A stretch of DNA of 15,225 bases from CAZYTO01 sp964650405 (lineage in GTDB: Bacteria > Acidobacteriota > Thermoanaerobaculia > Gp7-AA8), in NCBI GenBank assembly GCA_964650405.1, contig CAZYTO010000130.1, forward strand, positions 1 to 15,225, given 5' to 3'. The notes below the pieces were generated by a model that saw only the letters and a program-made list of their open reading frames with translations, was not told the DNA's origin and did not search any database. Positions 5,553 through 13,176 of this stretch are shown here, piece by piece; positions within the stretch are counted from its first letter, which is position 1; the number at the start of each line of letters is the position of its first letter. Position numbers and translations under genes: made by a program.

Positions 5553-6728
5553 TCACGGCTCCAGCGCGTAGCTGCCGCGGCAGAGCGTCTCCACTGTCCC
5601 GTCCTGCTTCACGACGAAGGTGTCCTCGATCCGGACGCCGAGCTCGCGGTCCGGGAAGTAGAGTCCCGGCTCGATGGTCAGGATGTCGCCCACTTCCACG
5701 AGATCGCTGTTGGCGGGAGCGAGCGAGAACGACGGCTTCTCGTGGATGTCCAGCCCGACGCCGTGGCCGAGGGAGTGGACGTAGCCTTCGAGCGTGGCGG
5801 GGTTGGTGCGCGTGGTCGGGTATCCCTTGGCCTCGAAGAAATCGCAGACGAGGGCCTGGTAGTCGGAGGCCTTGGTGCCGGCGCGCATGGCGTCGCGGGC
5901 GCGGGTGAAGGCCTCGTAGACGTCGGCGTGGAGGCGGCGCAGGTCGTCCGGGACCGGGCCGATGCAGAACGTGCGGGTGAGGTCGAAGAAGTAGCCGCTC
6001 TCGCGGTCGAGGGGAAAGATGTCGAGGACGATCGGCACGGACGGGCGGATGGGAGCACGGGCATCGCCGCGCGAGTGCGGGACGCCGGCATCGCGGCCCT
6101 GGGAGAGGATGGTCTCGTGGTCCTCGACCATGTCCAGGCGGGCGATCTCGGAGGAGACGAACGACTTCAGATCGCCGAGGGTCCGGGCGCTGCCGTCGTG
6201 CAGCATCCGGCGCACGCCGTCGACCACCTGTTCCGTGCGCTCGCCCACGGAGCGGATGGCTTCGATCTCCCACGCCTCCTTCCGCTTGCGGGCGAGCTGG
6301 ATCAGGTCCGCGCCGTCGGCACGCCACACGCGCCAGCCGAGCGAACCGAGCTGCTCGATGGCGCCGTGGTAGAGGTGGATGGGAAGGTTGCCGAAGAAGG
6401 CGATCGACTCGCGCACGCCCAGCTCGCGCAGGACGGCGTCGAAGAACGCGGCATATCCCGCCGCGGGGCTGGGCGCGTCGCGAAAGATGGCGTCCGAGCC
6501 GAACTCGCCCGCCAGCCGGGTGACGAGTCCCGTGGCGGCCGCCTCATCGCGCTCCATCGGGTAGGTCACCAAGATCGGCTCGCGCCCGGCCGGCTTGACG
6601 GCGTAGCCTCGCGTGATCTTCGCTCCCCTGCTGATCCAGCGGAACGCCGGGTGGAGGCTCTCGTGCATCGGCACGATGGCCGCCTCGATGCCGCGGGACG
6701 TGAGGAGCAGGTCGAGGTCGGAAAGCAT
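5553..6728 (-). CDS. M24 family metallopeptidase (Xaa-Pro aminopeptidase / prolidase-like)
   Basis: The predicted protein has 391 residues. An N-terminal creatinase-type domain (about 1-150) precedes a C-terminal pita-bread catalytic domain. The five metal ligands are all present: D236 (VLDIFPLD), D249 (FDLTRTF), H322 (HSLGHGVGL), E353 (TIEPGLYF) and E368 (RIEDTF). A dinuclear metal aminopeptidase acting on X-Pro peptides is expected; it has no signal peptide, so it is probably cytoplasmic. Substrate cannot be read from sequence; prolidase and creatinase-type members share this core. The ATG at 6728 is the first in frame. There is no Shine-Dalgarno sequence, but a -10-like CATACT ends 7 nt upstream. 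The gene is transcribed alone, convergent with the DsbA-like gene and divergent from the histidine kinase. Confidence 0.92.
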   Translation of the reverse strand: MLSDLDLLLTSRGIEAAIVPMHESLHPAFRWISRGAKITRGYAVKPAGREPILVTYPMERDEAAATGLVTRLAGEFGSDAIFRDAPSPAAGYAAFFDAVLRELGVRESIAFFGNLPIHLYHGAIEQLGSLGWRVWRADGADLIQLARKRKEAWEIEAIRSVGERTEQVVDGVRRMLHDGSARTLGDLKSFVSSEIARLDMVEDHETILSQGRDAGVPHSRGDARAPIRPSVPIVLDIFPLDRESGYFFDLTRTFCIGPVPDDLRRLHADVYEAFTRARDAMRAGTKASDYQALVCDFFEAKGYPTTRTNPATLEGYVHSLGHGVGLDIHEKPSFSLAPANSDLVEVGDILTIEPGLYFPDRELGVRIEDTFVVKQDGTVETLCRGSYALEP

Positions 6729-6735
6729 CCCCGGA

Positions 6736-6741
6736 AGTATG
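6736..6741 (-). promoter_or_regulatory. Candidate -10 for M24 peptidase (leaderless)
   Basis: On the minus strand CATACT ends 7 nt before the ATG at 6728. A transcript from it would start at about the start codon. No convincing -35 is visible at 16-18 bp spacing, so this is a weak call that rests mainly on its matching position to similar hexamers before other genes here. Confidence 0.3.
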
Positions 6742-6852
6742 AACGATCAAGGAGCAGGATGTGCCGCGGCTCACGACCGTCGACGAATGTGGCCATCCAG
6801 GTACTCATTTCAACCACTCATGAGAGGAAACCGGCCGTTCATCCAGTTCGGA

Positions 6853-6880
6853 TTGCTGTTAGGGATGCGGGGGCGATAAT
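6853..6880 (+). promoter_or_regulatory. Candidate sigma70 promoter for histidine kinase (leaderless)
   Basis: TTGCTG (6853-6858) and GATAAT (6875-6880) are spaced by 16 bp. The -10 ends 8 nt before the ATG at 6889, so the transcript would begin within about 1-3 nt of the start codon. There is no Shine-Dalgarno sequence. The rest of the 160-bp divergent gap (6729-6888) shows no other clear element. Confidence 0.5.
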
Positions 6881-6888
6881 CGGCAGCC

Positions 6889-8661
6889 ATGCTCGCGCCT
6901 ACGTTCGCGCCGCTGGTGCACGTCGTTGGCTTCCTCACCGGTGCTGCGCTCTATGCCCTCCTCTTCGTTGTTGCGGCGCGGCGCACGGCACAGGACATAC
7001 TTCCGCTGCTGACGGCCGTGCTCGGGCTGGTGTGGAACACGAGCGGTCTGCTGGCCATCGCCATCCGCGATTTCGGGGCGCGTGAGCCGTCCGTCTGGCT
7101 CATGGCGACGGCCTACAGCGCCCTCGGCTTCCTGCCGGCGGTTGTCGTCCATTCCGTGCTGCGGGCACACTCCGGAGAGCGGCTCAGCCGCTTCGCATCC
7201 CTGGTCATTGCCTCGGCGTATTCCGTCAGCACGCTTGCCGAAACCCTCATGTACTGGAGCGCCCGGCAGGGACATTCGCCGTCGGCAACGGCGCTGCAAA
7301 TTCTCACGGGCTCCTACCTGGTGCTGGCCGTGCCTGTGCTGCTCCTGACACGGCGCCAGCGCGGGAGGGGGTGGTCGGTCGTGGCGCTGGCGATCTTCGC
7401 CATCTCCGCACTGCACCTCAGCCACGACGAAGGCGCTCCACGGCGACTGATCGTCGAGTTGATCGGCCACCACGCCTCGGTGCCGCTCATCTTCGCCATC
7501 CTTTATCAAGACTTCCGCTTCGCTCTGGCCGATGTGTTTCTCAAGCGCGCTCTGGCTCTCTTTGCCACCATCGCCGTCGCGGCGGCGCTTTACTTCAGCG
7601 TGGCCGTTCCCGTCCTCGAGCGTCATGAGTTCCGGGCCGACCCGATCGCCGTAGGGGCCATGGTCGTTCTATGGACGTCCACGGCGATGCTCTATCCGCG
7701 GCTGTCACGCCTGGCGGCGTGGCTCGTCGATCGCGTCGTGCTTCGCCGCCCCAGCTACGCGGCCGTCCGCGAAGAACTGGCCGCCGGCGTCGAGGCCGCG
7801 CAGACTCCGCAAGACGTACTCGATGTCGTCTGCGCCACGATGAGGAGGGCCATGGCGGCCGGCGCGATCGAGTGTGTGGAAGGGACGGGCGGCGAGTTCC
7901 CCATCATCACCGCAGATCCACCCCGGTATTCCCTGCGTGTGGGACCGCTCAGCAGCGGACGCGACCTGTTGTCCGACGACATCGCCCTGCTCGATGCGGC
8001 CGCGGTGATCGCAGCCCGCCGGCTCGATGCCCTCCGGCTGGCGCAGATCAGCAAGCTGGCAACCGAAGCGGAGCTCCGAGCCCTTCGGGCCCAGGTCAAT
8101 CCGCACTTCCTGTTCAACGCACTGAACACGATCGCCTTCCTCGTGCAGACGGCGCCGCAGCGCGCGCACATAACCCTGCTCAAGCTGACCGCCCTGCTGC
8201 GTGGGGTGCTCCGTTCCGGCGCCGGCGCCGTGACGCTCGGCGAAGAGCTCGACCTCGTCTCGGCCTACCTCGACATCGAGAGAGCACGATTCGAGGAGCG
8301 GCTCGAAGTTCGCATCGAGATCCCTGACTCACTCCGCACGGCACACGTGCCACCGCTCATCCTGCAGCCACTCGTGGAGAACGCCATCAAACACGGCATC
8401 TCCTGCTCGCGCGGGGGCGGCGAGGTTCGGCTCGAGGCTCGCCGGACGATCGGGTATCTCATCCTGACCGTGACCAACACCGGCGCGGCGGCAACGGAGA
8501 TTCAGGTCGCGGAGGGGCGGCGGAGAGGCGTCGGTCTGGCCAACATCGAGCAGCGCCTGCATCACCAATACGGCGAGCTCGCTCGCCTCACCCTCTCTTC
8601 CGGACCGGCCGGGACGATCGCAGAAGTGACGCTCCCGGTGACCGCGGAGCAGACCGTTTGA
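6889..8661 (+). CDS. LytS/YehU-type sensor histidine kinase with multi-TM N-terminus
   Basis: The predicted protein has 590 residues. Residues 9-270 contain seven to nine hydrophobic segments, so it sits in the inner membrane; this part resembles the 7TM sensor regions of some histidine kinases. A GAF-like linker (about 290-385) lacks clear signature residues. The kinase core is of the His_kinase (LytS) class: phospho-acceptor His406 in QVNPHFLFNALN, N-box Asn498 in QPLVENAIKHG, and G-box G547-V-G549-LANIEQRL. It would autophosphorylate on His406 and pass phosphate to the LytTR regulator, whose start codon overlaps its stop by 4 nt. The ATG at 6889 has no Shine-Dalgarno sequence. The signal sensed is unknown. 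Confidence 0.92.
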   Translation: MLAPTFAPLVHVVGFLTGAALYALLFVVAARRTAQDILPLLTAVLGLVWNTSGLLAIAIRDFGAREPSVWLMATAYSALGFLPAVVVHSVLRAHSGERLSRFASLVIASAYSVSTLAETLMYWSARQGHSPSATALQILTGSYLVLAVPVLLLTRRQRGRGWSVVALAIFAISALHLSHDEGAPRRLIVELIGHHASVPLIFAILYQDFRFALADVFLKRALALFATIAVAAALYFSVAVPVLERHEFRADPIAVGAMVVLWTSTAMLYPRLSRLAAWLVDRVVLRRPSYAAVREELAAGVEAAQTPQDVLDVVCATMRRAMAAGAIECVEGTGGEFPIITADPPRYSLRVGPLSSGRDLLSDDIALLDAAAVIAARRLDALRLAQISKLATEAELRALRAQVNPHFLFNALNTIAFLVQTAPQRAHITLLKLTALLRGVLRSGAGAVTLGEELDLVSAYLDIERARFEERLEVRIEIPDSLRTAHVPPLILQPLVENAIKHGISCSRGGGEVRLEARRTIGYLILTVTNTGAAATEIQVAEGRRRGVGLANIEQRLHHQYGELARLTLSSGPAGTIAEVTLPVTAEQTV

Positions 8662-9437
8662 GAGAGAAGCTTCGCATCGTACTGGCCGACGACGAGCGCC
8701 CGGCGCGGTCTGTCCTGCGTGCACTGCTGGAGAGCTTCGACGATGTGGCCGTGGTCGGCGAGGCGCGCGACGGGGCGGAGGCCATCGCCGTCATCGAAGC
8801 CGTCCGCCCCGATCTGGCGCTGCTGGACTTCGAGATGCCCGAAGTCGGAGGACTCGATGTCGTCCGCCTGCTCCGCAAAGATCGTCTGCCCATGATCGCC
8901 TTCGTCACCGCCTACGATGCATATGCGGTGCGTGCGTTCGAGGTGAATGCCGTCGACTACCTGCTCAAGCCCGTCGATCCGGCCCGCCTGCGCGACACGA
9001 TCCGCCGCGCCCACGACCGGCTCGAGAACCGCGATGCCCGCACGGAGGCGTCGGCGGGTGTTCAAGCCGCGGTCGACTCTCTCTCGGCGCAGGGCTCCGG
9101 TCTGCTCCGGCGCATCCCGGTACGCAAGCGCTCCGACATCGTCCTGGTCCCCGTCGAAGACATCGCCGCGATCATCGCCGACGGCGAGCTGCTGCACCTG
9201 ACCACTGCCGCCGGTGAGAAGCACACCATCACCTACCGCCTGAAAGACCTCGAAGCCCGCCTGGATCCGCAGCTCTTCGTCCGCCTCAGCCGCGGAATCG
9301 TCGTCAACGTCACCATGATCCGAAAAGTGTCGCCACTCACCGGCGGCACCTACGTCTTCACCCTGACGACCGGACAGGCACTCGAAGCGAGCCGCCTTCA
9401 ATCGCGTGTACTGCGGCAGCGCCTGCTCAAGCTGTGA
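8658..9437 (+). CDS. LytTR-family response regulator
   Basis: The predicted protein has 259 residues. The receiver domain (residues 5-120) has the acidic pair in LADDE, phospho-acceptor Asp57 in LLDFEMP, Thr in VTAYD and Lys in LLKPVD. The LytTR DNA-binding domain (about 150-255) includes the conserved IPVRKRSDIVLVPVEDI and FVRLSRGIVVNV segments. It is the cognate regulator of the upstream LytS-type kinase. The start is TTG at 8658, overlapping the kinase stop TGA as TTGA, so translation is probably coupled; no ATG or GTG lies before the receiver domain. LytTR proteins bind direct repeats, and a candidate pair lies about 20 bp downstream of this gene, upstream of the TonB-dependent receptor. 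Confidence 0.93.
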   Translation: MREKLRIVLADDERPARSVLRALLESFDDVAVVGEARDGAEAIAVIEAVRPDLALLDFEMPEVGGLDVVRLLRKDRLPMIAFVTAYDAYAVRAFEVNAVDYLLKPVDPARLRDTIRRAHDRLENRDARTEASAGVQAAVDSLSAQGSGLLRRIPVRKRSDIVLVPVEDIAAIIADGELLHLTTAAGEKHTITYRLKDLEARLDPQLFVRLSRGIVVNVTMIRKVSPLTGGTYVFTLTTGQALEASRLQSRVLRQRLLKL

Positions 9438-9454
9438 CTCACGCTGACGGGACA

Positions 9455-9483
9455 GTACCACCCTGATCCGCCGGGAACCACCA
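9455..9483 (+). promoter_or_regulatory. Possible LytTR direct-repeat operator upstream of the receptor
   Basis: GTACCACCC (9455-9463) and GAACCACCA (9475-9483) share a 6-bp ACCACC core and are spaced 20 bp start to start, near two helical turns. LytTR regulators typically bind 9-bp direct repeats at about 21-22 bp spacing. The sequence does not match any known LytTR consensus that I can name, so this is a positional guess. Confidence 0.25.
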
Positions 9484-9669
9484 ACGGATGCGTGCGCAAT
9501 CATCAGGACGACGTCTCCACCCGTTTTGAGCACTTCCAGTCGCGCCGGGCGTTCAGCCGCCCATCGGTTTGATCGGACCACTCATTGGAAACAGGTTCAG
9601 CCACCACGCGCGCCCGACATTGAATTCACCTTCTGGCGCTTCATCGCACCGCCGGAAGGAGTGTCACCC

Positions 9670-12096
9670 GTGAAACGAATACCAGGCCCGCGCGCCGTAC
9701 TCCTGACCCTTCTTGTCCTCACGCTCGGCATTCCCCTCTTCGCCGCCTCGGCGGGCAGCCTGCATGGCAGGGTCGCCGGTCCCGACGGCAAACCGATGCC
9801 CGGCGTGCTCGTCGTGCTGCGCAATGACGTCACCGGCTTCCATGCACAGTCGGCGAGCGGGGCCGATGGCCAGTTCTCCTTCTTCAACGTTCCGTTCAAT
9901 CCGTATGAGCTCCAGGCCGACGTGCAGGGGTTCGCGCCCGTACGTCAGGACGTCGACATCCACTCGGCCGTTCCCGTCGACACCACCGTCACGCTGGCCG
10001 TGGCCCAGCTCTCCGAATCGATCAGCGTCACCGCTACATCGAGCGTGGCCCAGCTCGAGACCGACAGTTCCCAGAGCCACATCGACATCGACAAGTCGTA
10101 CATCGCCAAGGCTCCGGCGGCCGTGGCCTCGCGGGCCATGGAGCAGATCGTGACCTCCACACCCGGCTTCGCCAAAGACGAGAACGGCCGCTTCCACTTC
10201 CAGGGTGCGCACAGCCAGAGCGAGTACGTCGTCGACGGTCAGACCATCTCCGACCAGACCGGCATCACCTTCTCCAACTCCATCGACCCCGGCATCGCCC
10301 AGGGCATCGAGATCATCTACGGCAACATCCCGGCCGAATTCGGCGAGAAGATCGGCGCGGTGATCAACCTGACCACCAAGTCAGGCCTCGGTGGAGGCAG
10401 CGCGAAGGGCGACGCCTTCATTGGGATGTCGAAGTTTGCTACCTTCGAAGCCGGTGCCTCGGTTGGCGGCGGTTCGCAGACCTTCGGCTACTTCGGCTCG
10501 GTGAACGGCTCAAAGTCGGACCGTTTCATCGATCCGGTCAATTTCGACAATCTCCACAACCACGGCACCTCCGACCGCGCTTTCTTCCGGCTCGACAGCG
10601 CCTCCCCCGATCAGAAGAACAGCTTCCGCGTCACCACGCTCCTCGGGCAGACGCGCCGCGACGTGACGAATACCTTCACACAGCAGGCGGCCGGGCAGGA
10701 TGAGCGCGTGCGCACGAACGACGAGAACGTCAACGCCGGCTGGCAGAGCATCGTCAGCACGCAGTCGGTCTTCGAGCTCAATGCCTTCGGCCGCTTCTCG
10801 AACTTCAAGCTCGTGCCATCGGCTGGCGATACCCCCGTCACAGCCACGTCGGATCGGACCCTGAACAACTACGGCCTTTCCCCGTCCTTCAGTTGGACGA
10901 ACGCGAACAATGAGATCAAGATCGGCGGCACGATCAAACGCTTCCCGATCCGGGAACGCTTCTCGTTCGGCCTCACCGATCCCGGCTCGAACGATCCCCA
11001 GTCCAAAGACTACAACCCCAACCTCGCTCCGTACGATCTGACCCGGGGTGGGCACCTCTTCGACTTCAATGCCCGCCGCACTGGCTCATACTACGCCGCC
11101 TACCTCCAGGACAACATCAAGTTCAATAACCTGACGGCCAACATCGGTTTCCGCTACGACAACAACAACCTGCCGGTCAGAGACAACGCTTTCGAGCCGC
11201 GGATCGGCATCGCTTACTACATCCCATCGTCGAAGACCGTCTTTCGCCTCACGTACAACCGCGTCCTCTACACGCCTGAGTACGAGAACATCCTCCTTAG
11301 CTCGTCCGCCGCGGCGGCGGCCATCGTTCCGCCGATCGTCCAGCAATCACAGCAGCTCGGCGGAGGAGAGCTGGCTGTCCGTTCGGAACGCCAGCACGCG
11401 TACACATTCGGCATCCAGCAGGGCCTCGGCTCGAAACTCCGTCTCGACGCCGACTACTGGAAGCGGAAGGGCAAGTTCCCGGGAGACCAGGACCAGTTCG
11501 AGAACACCGGAATCGTCTTTCCGTTAGCCTTCTCGAAGAGCGACTTCAACGGCTGGGATCTCCGCCTCGATCTGGCCAGGACGGCCGGCCTGCACGGCTT
11601 CATCTCCGCGGGCCACACCCGGGCCATCTACGTTCCGCCTCTCAGCGGTGGTCTATTCCTCGACCAGGGAGCGCTCGACACGATCACGGGCGGACCGTTC
11701 CTCATCGACCACGATCAGAAGCTGCAGGCTCAGGGATCGCTCGTTTACGACATCGGCCCGTCGGGCTTGTGGGCCGGAACGAACGTGCGCTATGACTCCG
11801 GCCTGGTGACCGGCGCCAGCCCGGACGACCTGGCCAGCGATCCCGACAACTTCTTCGCCGCACACTACGTCGTTCACTCGGGCGCGGACCTCGACCCAAA
11901 CCGCATCAAATCGCGCACCATCGTCGACTTCTCGCTCGGCGCCGACTTGCAGAAGTACAACGTCCCGGTGAGCGTGCAGTTGGACCTGCTGAACGCCGCA
12001 AACAGGAAGGGTGTCTACAACATCCAGTCCGTCTTCGGCGGTACGCACGTCATTCCTCCTCGCATGCTGGCCGTGCGCCTGCGCTATTCGTATTGA
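9670..12096 (+). CDS. TonB-dependent receptor with carboxypeptidase-regulatory-like domain (Oar-like)
   Basis: The predicted protein has 808 residues. A Sec signal peptide covers about 1-28. A carboxypeptidase-regulatory-like beta-sandwich follows (about 30-115, GRVAGPDGKPMPGVLVVLRN, ending in YELQADVQGF). A TonB-box-like ISVTAT lies at 118-123. The plug covers about 130-250 (YVVDGQTISD, GNIPAEFGEKIGAVINLTTKSG), and the beta-barrel runs to the end, closing on the aromatic residue of RLRYSY as usual for outer-membrane proteins. It would import a ligand using TonB energy; the substrate is unknown. The GTG at 9670 follows GGAAGGAG with 8-nt spacing. The long upstream open frame (from 9526) lacks family sequence. 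Oar-like relatives in Acidobacteriota and Myxococcota are often over 1,000 residues, so this one is short. It lies downstream of the LytS/LytTR pair, which may regulate it. Confidence 0.92.
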   Translation: MKRIPGPRAVLLTLLVLTLGIPLFAASAGSLHGRVAGPDGKPMPGVLVVLRNDVTGFHAQSASGADGQFSFFNVPFNPYELQADVQGFAPVRQDVDIHSAVPVDTTVTLAVAQLSESISVTATSSVAQLETDSSQSHIDIDKSYIAKAPAAVASRAMEQIVTSTPGFAKDENGRFHFQGAHSQSEYVVDGQTISDQTGITFSNSIDPGIAQGIEIIYGNIPAEFGEKIGAVINLTTKSGLGGGSAKGDAFIGMSKFATFEAGASVGGGSQTFGYFGSVNGSKSDRFIDPVNFDNLHNHGTSDRAFFRLDSASPDQKNSFRVTTLLGQTRRDVTNTFTQQAAGQDERVRTNDENVNAGWQSIVSTQSVFELNAFGRFSNFKLVPSAGDTPVTATSDRTLNNYGLSPSFSWTNANNEIKIGGTIKRFPIRERFSFGLTDPGSNDPQSKDYNPNLAPYDLTRGGHLFDFNARRTGSYYAAYLQDNIKFNNLTANIGFRYDNNNLPVRDNAFEPRIGIAYYIPSSKTVFRLTYNRVLYTPEYENILLSSSAAAAAIVPPIVQQSQQLGGGELAVRSERQHAYTFGIQQGLGSKLRLDADYWKRKGKFPGDQDQFENTGIVFPLAFSKSDFNGWDLRLDLARTAGLHGFISAGHTRAIYVPPLSGGLFLDQGALDTITGGPFLIDHDQKLQAQGSLVYDIGPSGLWAGTNVRYDSGLVTGASPDDLASDPDNFFAAHYVVHSGADLDPNRIKSRTIVDFSLGADLQKYNVPVSVQLDLLNAANRKGVYNIQSVFGGTHVIPPRMLAVRLRYSY

Positions 12097-12189
12097 CCGC
12101 TTTTCACTCCGGTGCGCGACATGGGGAAAGTGCGGCGCGTCACGACGCCGGCCGGGTGCGAAGGAGAGAGGTGGGTGCCCGGCGCGGCG

Positions 12190-12680
12190 GCGTGAACGGT
12201 GGAGCCTGCGGCGCGCACGGTGAATCCGGCGGCGCGCTCGGTGGAGCCGGTAGCGCGCACTGTGGATCTGCCGGCGTGCACGGTGAATCCGCCGGCGCGC
12301 ACGTTGGATCTGCCGGCGCGCTCGGTGGATCCGCCGGCGCGCACGGTGGATCTGCCGGCGCGCTCGGTGGATCTGCCGGCGTGCACGGCGGATCTCCCGG
12401 CGCGCACGGCGAATCCGGCGGCGTGCACGGTGGATCTGCCCGGCGCGCTCGGTGGAGCTGGCGGCGCGCACGGTGGATCCCGCGGCGTGCACGGTGGATC
12501 TGCAGGCGCGCTCGGTGGATCCCGCGGCGTGCACGGTGGATCTGCCGGCGCGCACGGTGGAGCTGGCGGCGCGCTCGATGGAGCCGGCGGCGCGCACGGT
12601 GAATCTGCCGGCGCGCACGGTGGAGCTGGCGGCGGGCTCGGTGGAGCCGGCGGCGCGCACGGTGGAACTGCAGGCGCGCT
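12190..12680. repeat. 21-bp tandem array, 23 full copies plus a partial one
   Basis: I count 23 units starting GCGCGC or GCGTGC, followed by (A/T)CGGTGGA and a variable NNCTGCCG-type tail, at 21-bp spacing from 12190 to 12673, then a degenerate partial copy. Unit 12 (12421-12442) is 22 bp long and shifts the frame. Copies differ at a few positions; in the 3' half the T-type unit (GCTCGG) recurs every third copy, suggesting a 63-bp higher-order period. GATC occurs in about half the units and GTGCAC in several. There are no spacers of unique sequence, so it is not a CRISPR array. Confidence 0.92.
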
Positions 12681-12792
12681 CGGGAAGACAGCCAGACTCT
12701 CCGGTGGCGCTGACGGATTCCTTGGCAGCGCCGGACGTTCCGCCGGCGAGGGCTGGCGAAGCAGTGCAGAGCCAGCGCCCAACAGAAATGTC

Positions 12793-12828
12793 TTGACTCT
12801 TGACTTTCGTTGCGCTATGTATTATTCT
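12793..12828 (+). promoter_or_regulatory. Sigma70-type promoter for the structured leader and orphan gene
   Basis: Two TTGACT boxes (12793-12798 and 12800-12805) precede an AT-rich -10 region. TTGACT at 12800 pairs with TATTCT (12823-12828) at 17-bp spacing. TTGACT at 12793 pairs with TATGTA (12816-12821), also at 17 bp. Transcription would begin near 12835, giving about 340 nt of leader before the next gene. The AT-richness stands out against the GC-rich array just upstream. Confidence 0.6.
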
Positions 12829-12840
12829 TACTAGTCTTGG

Positions 12841-13170
12841 CGGTTCGGGTGACTGGCTGCCGGGAAGGACGACGGTACTCGGGAGAGTCCCTGAATCCAA
12901 AGAACGGTGAAGGCCCTCGTGAGAGGCCCGGAACCAGGCGGCCAACGGCCGTGGACGACTGAGCTGGATAGCCGACTGTTCCACGGTTCTGCGGGAGTCG
13001 AGCAGTGCTCCTCCTGCCGCGGGCTCTCGAAGTGCGCGCACTTCGGGAAAACATCAACCGGAATTCCGGCTTTGCCGGGCTTCCAGCCGATGGCCGCCTG
13101 CACTCGTGCACAAGTGCTCGTCGTTCCCATCGGCCTGACAGGTAACCCCTATCCCAGGTCTTGAAAGGAA
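12841..13170 (+). ncRNA. Densely hairpinned putative leader RNA, unrecognised class
   Basis: Downstream of the promoter the sequence folds by eye into consecutive stems: 12912-12928 (GTGA tetraloop), 12949-12986 (7 bp, CCGTGGA/TCCACGG), 12991-13020 (three stacked short stems), 13025-13048 (10 bp, one wobble), 13060-13084 (GGAA/TTCC and CCGG/CCGG) and 13086-13134 (8 bp GCCGATGG/CCATCGGC enclosing GCACT/AGTGC). A further GGTTC/GAACC helix can close 12842-12935. No coding potential is seen. I could not match it to riboswitches, tmRNA, RNase P or 6S RNA. It may be a cis-regulatory leader or a stand-alone RNA. Confidence 0.5.
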
Positions 13171-13176
13171 ATGACA

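Larger units (their letters stand above)
12097..13176. other. 1.1-kb gene-free region (array, promoter, structured leader)
   Basis: No convincing gene is present. Long open frames on both strands exist only because the 21-bp array has no stop codons in any frame. The region holds the tandem array (12190-12673), a unique stretch (about 12690-12785) with nothing obvious, a sigma70-type promoter (12793-12828) and a hairpin-rich transcript region (12841-13170). Confidence 0.6.

Noticed and set aside
5742..7085. 447-residue plus-strand frame across the M24 peptidase
   Set aside because: It lies antisense to a peptidase with all five metal ligands and runs on into the histidine kinase start; no domain or ribosome binding site is seen.
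12190..12680. CRISPR array
   Set aside because: Units are contiguous 21-mers with no unique spacers, and there are no cas genes.
11653..13041. 462-residue Arg-rich minus-strand frame, and the plus-strand frames 12093-12602 and 12199-12834 with Gly- or Pro-rich repeats
   Set aside because: They stay open because a 21-bp repeat without stops is open in every frame. The 22-bp unit at 12421-12442 switches frame, and no ribosome binding site or domain supports any of them. A PE-PGRS-like protein was considered and dropped for this reason.
12841..13170. Known RNA classes: RNase P, tmRNA, 6S, glycine, ydaO (c-di-AMP) and guanidine riboswitches, group II intron
   Set aside because: Some fragments look similar (for example CGGGAGAGTCC), but the conserved cores of these classes could not be found in order. 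A covariance-model search would settle it.
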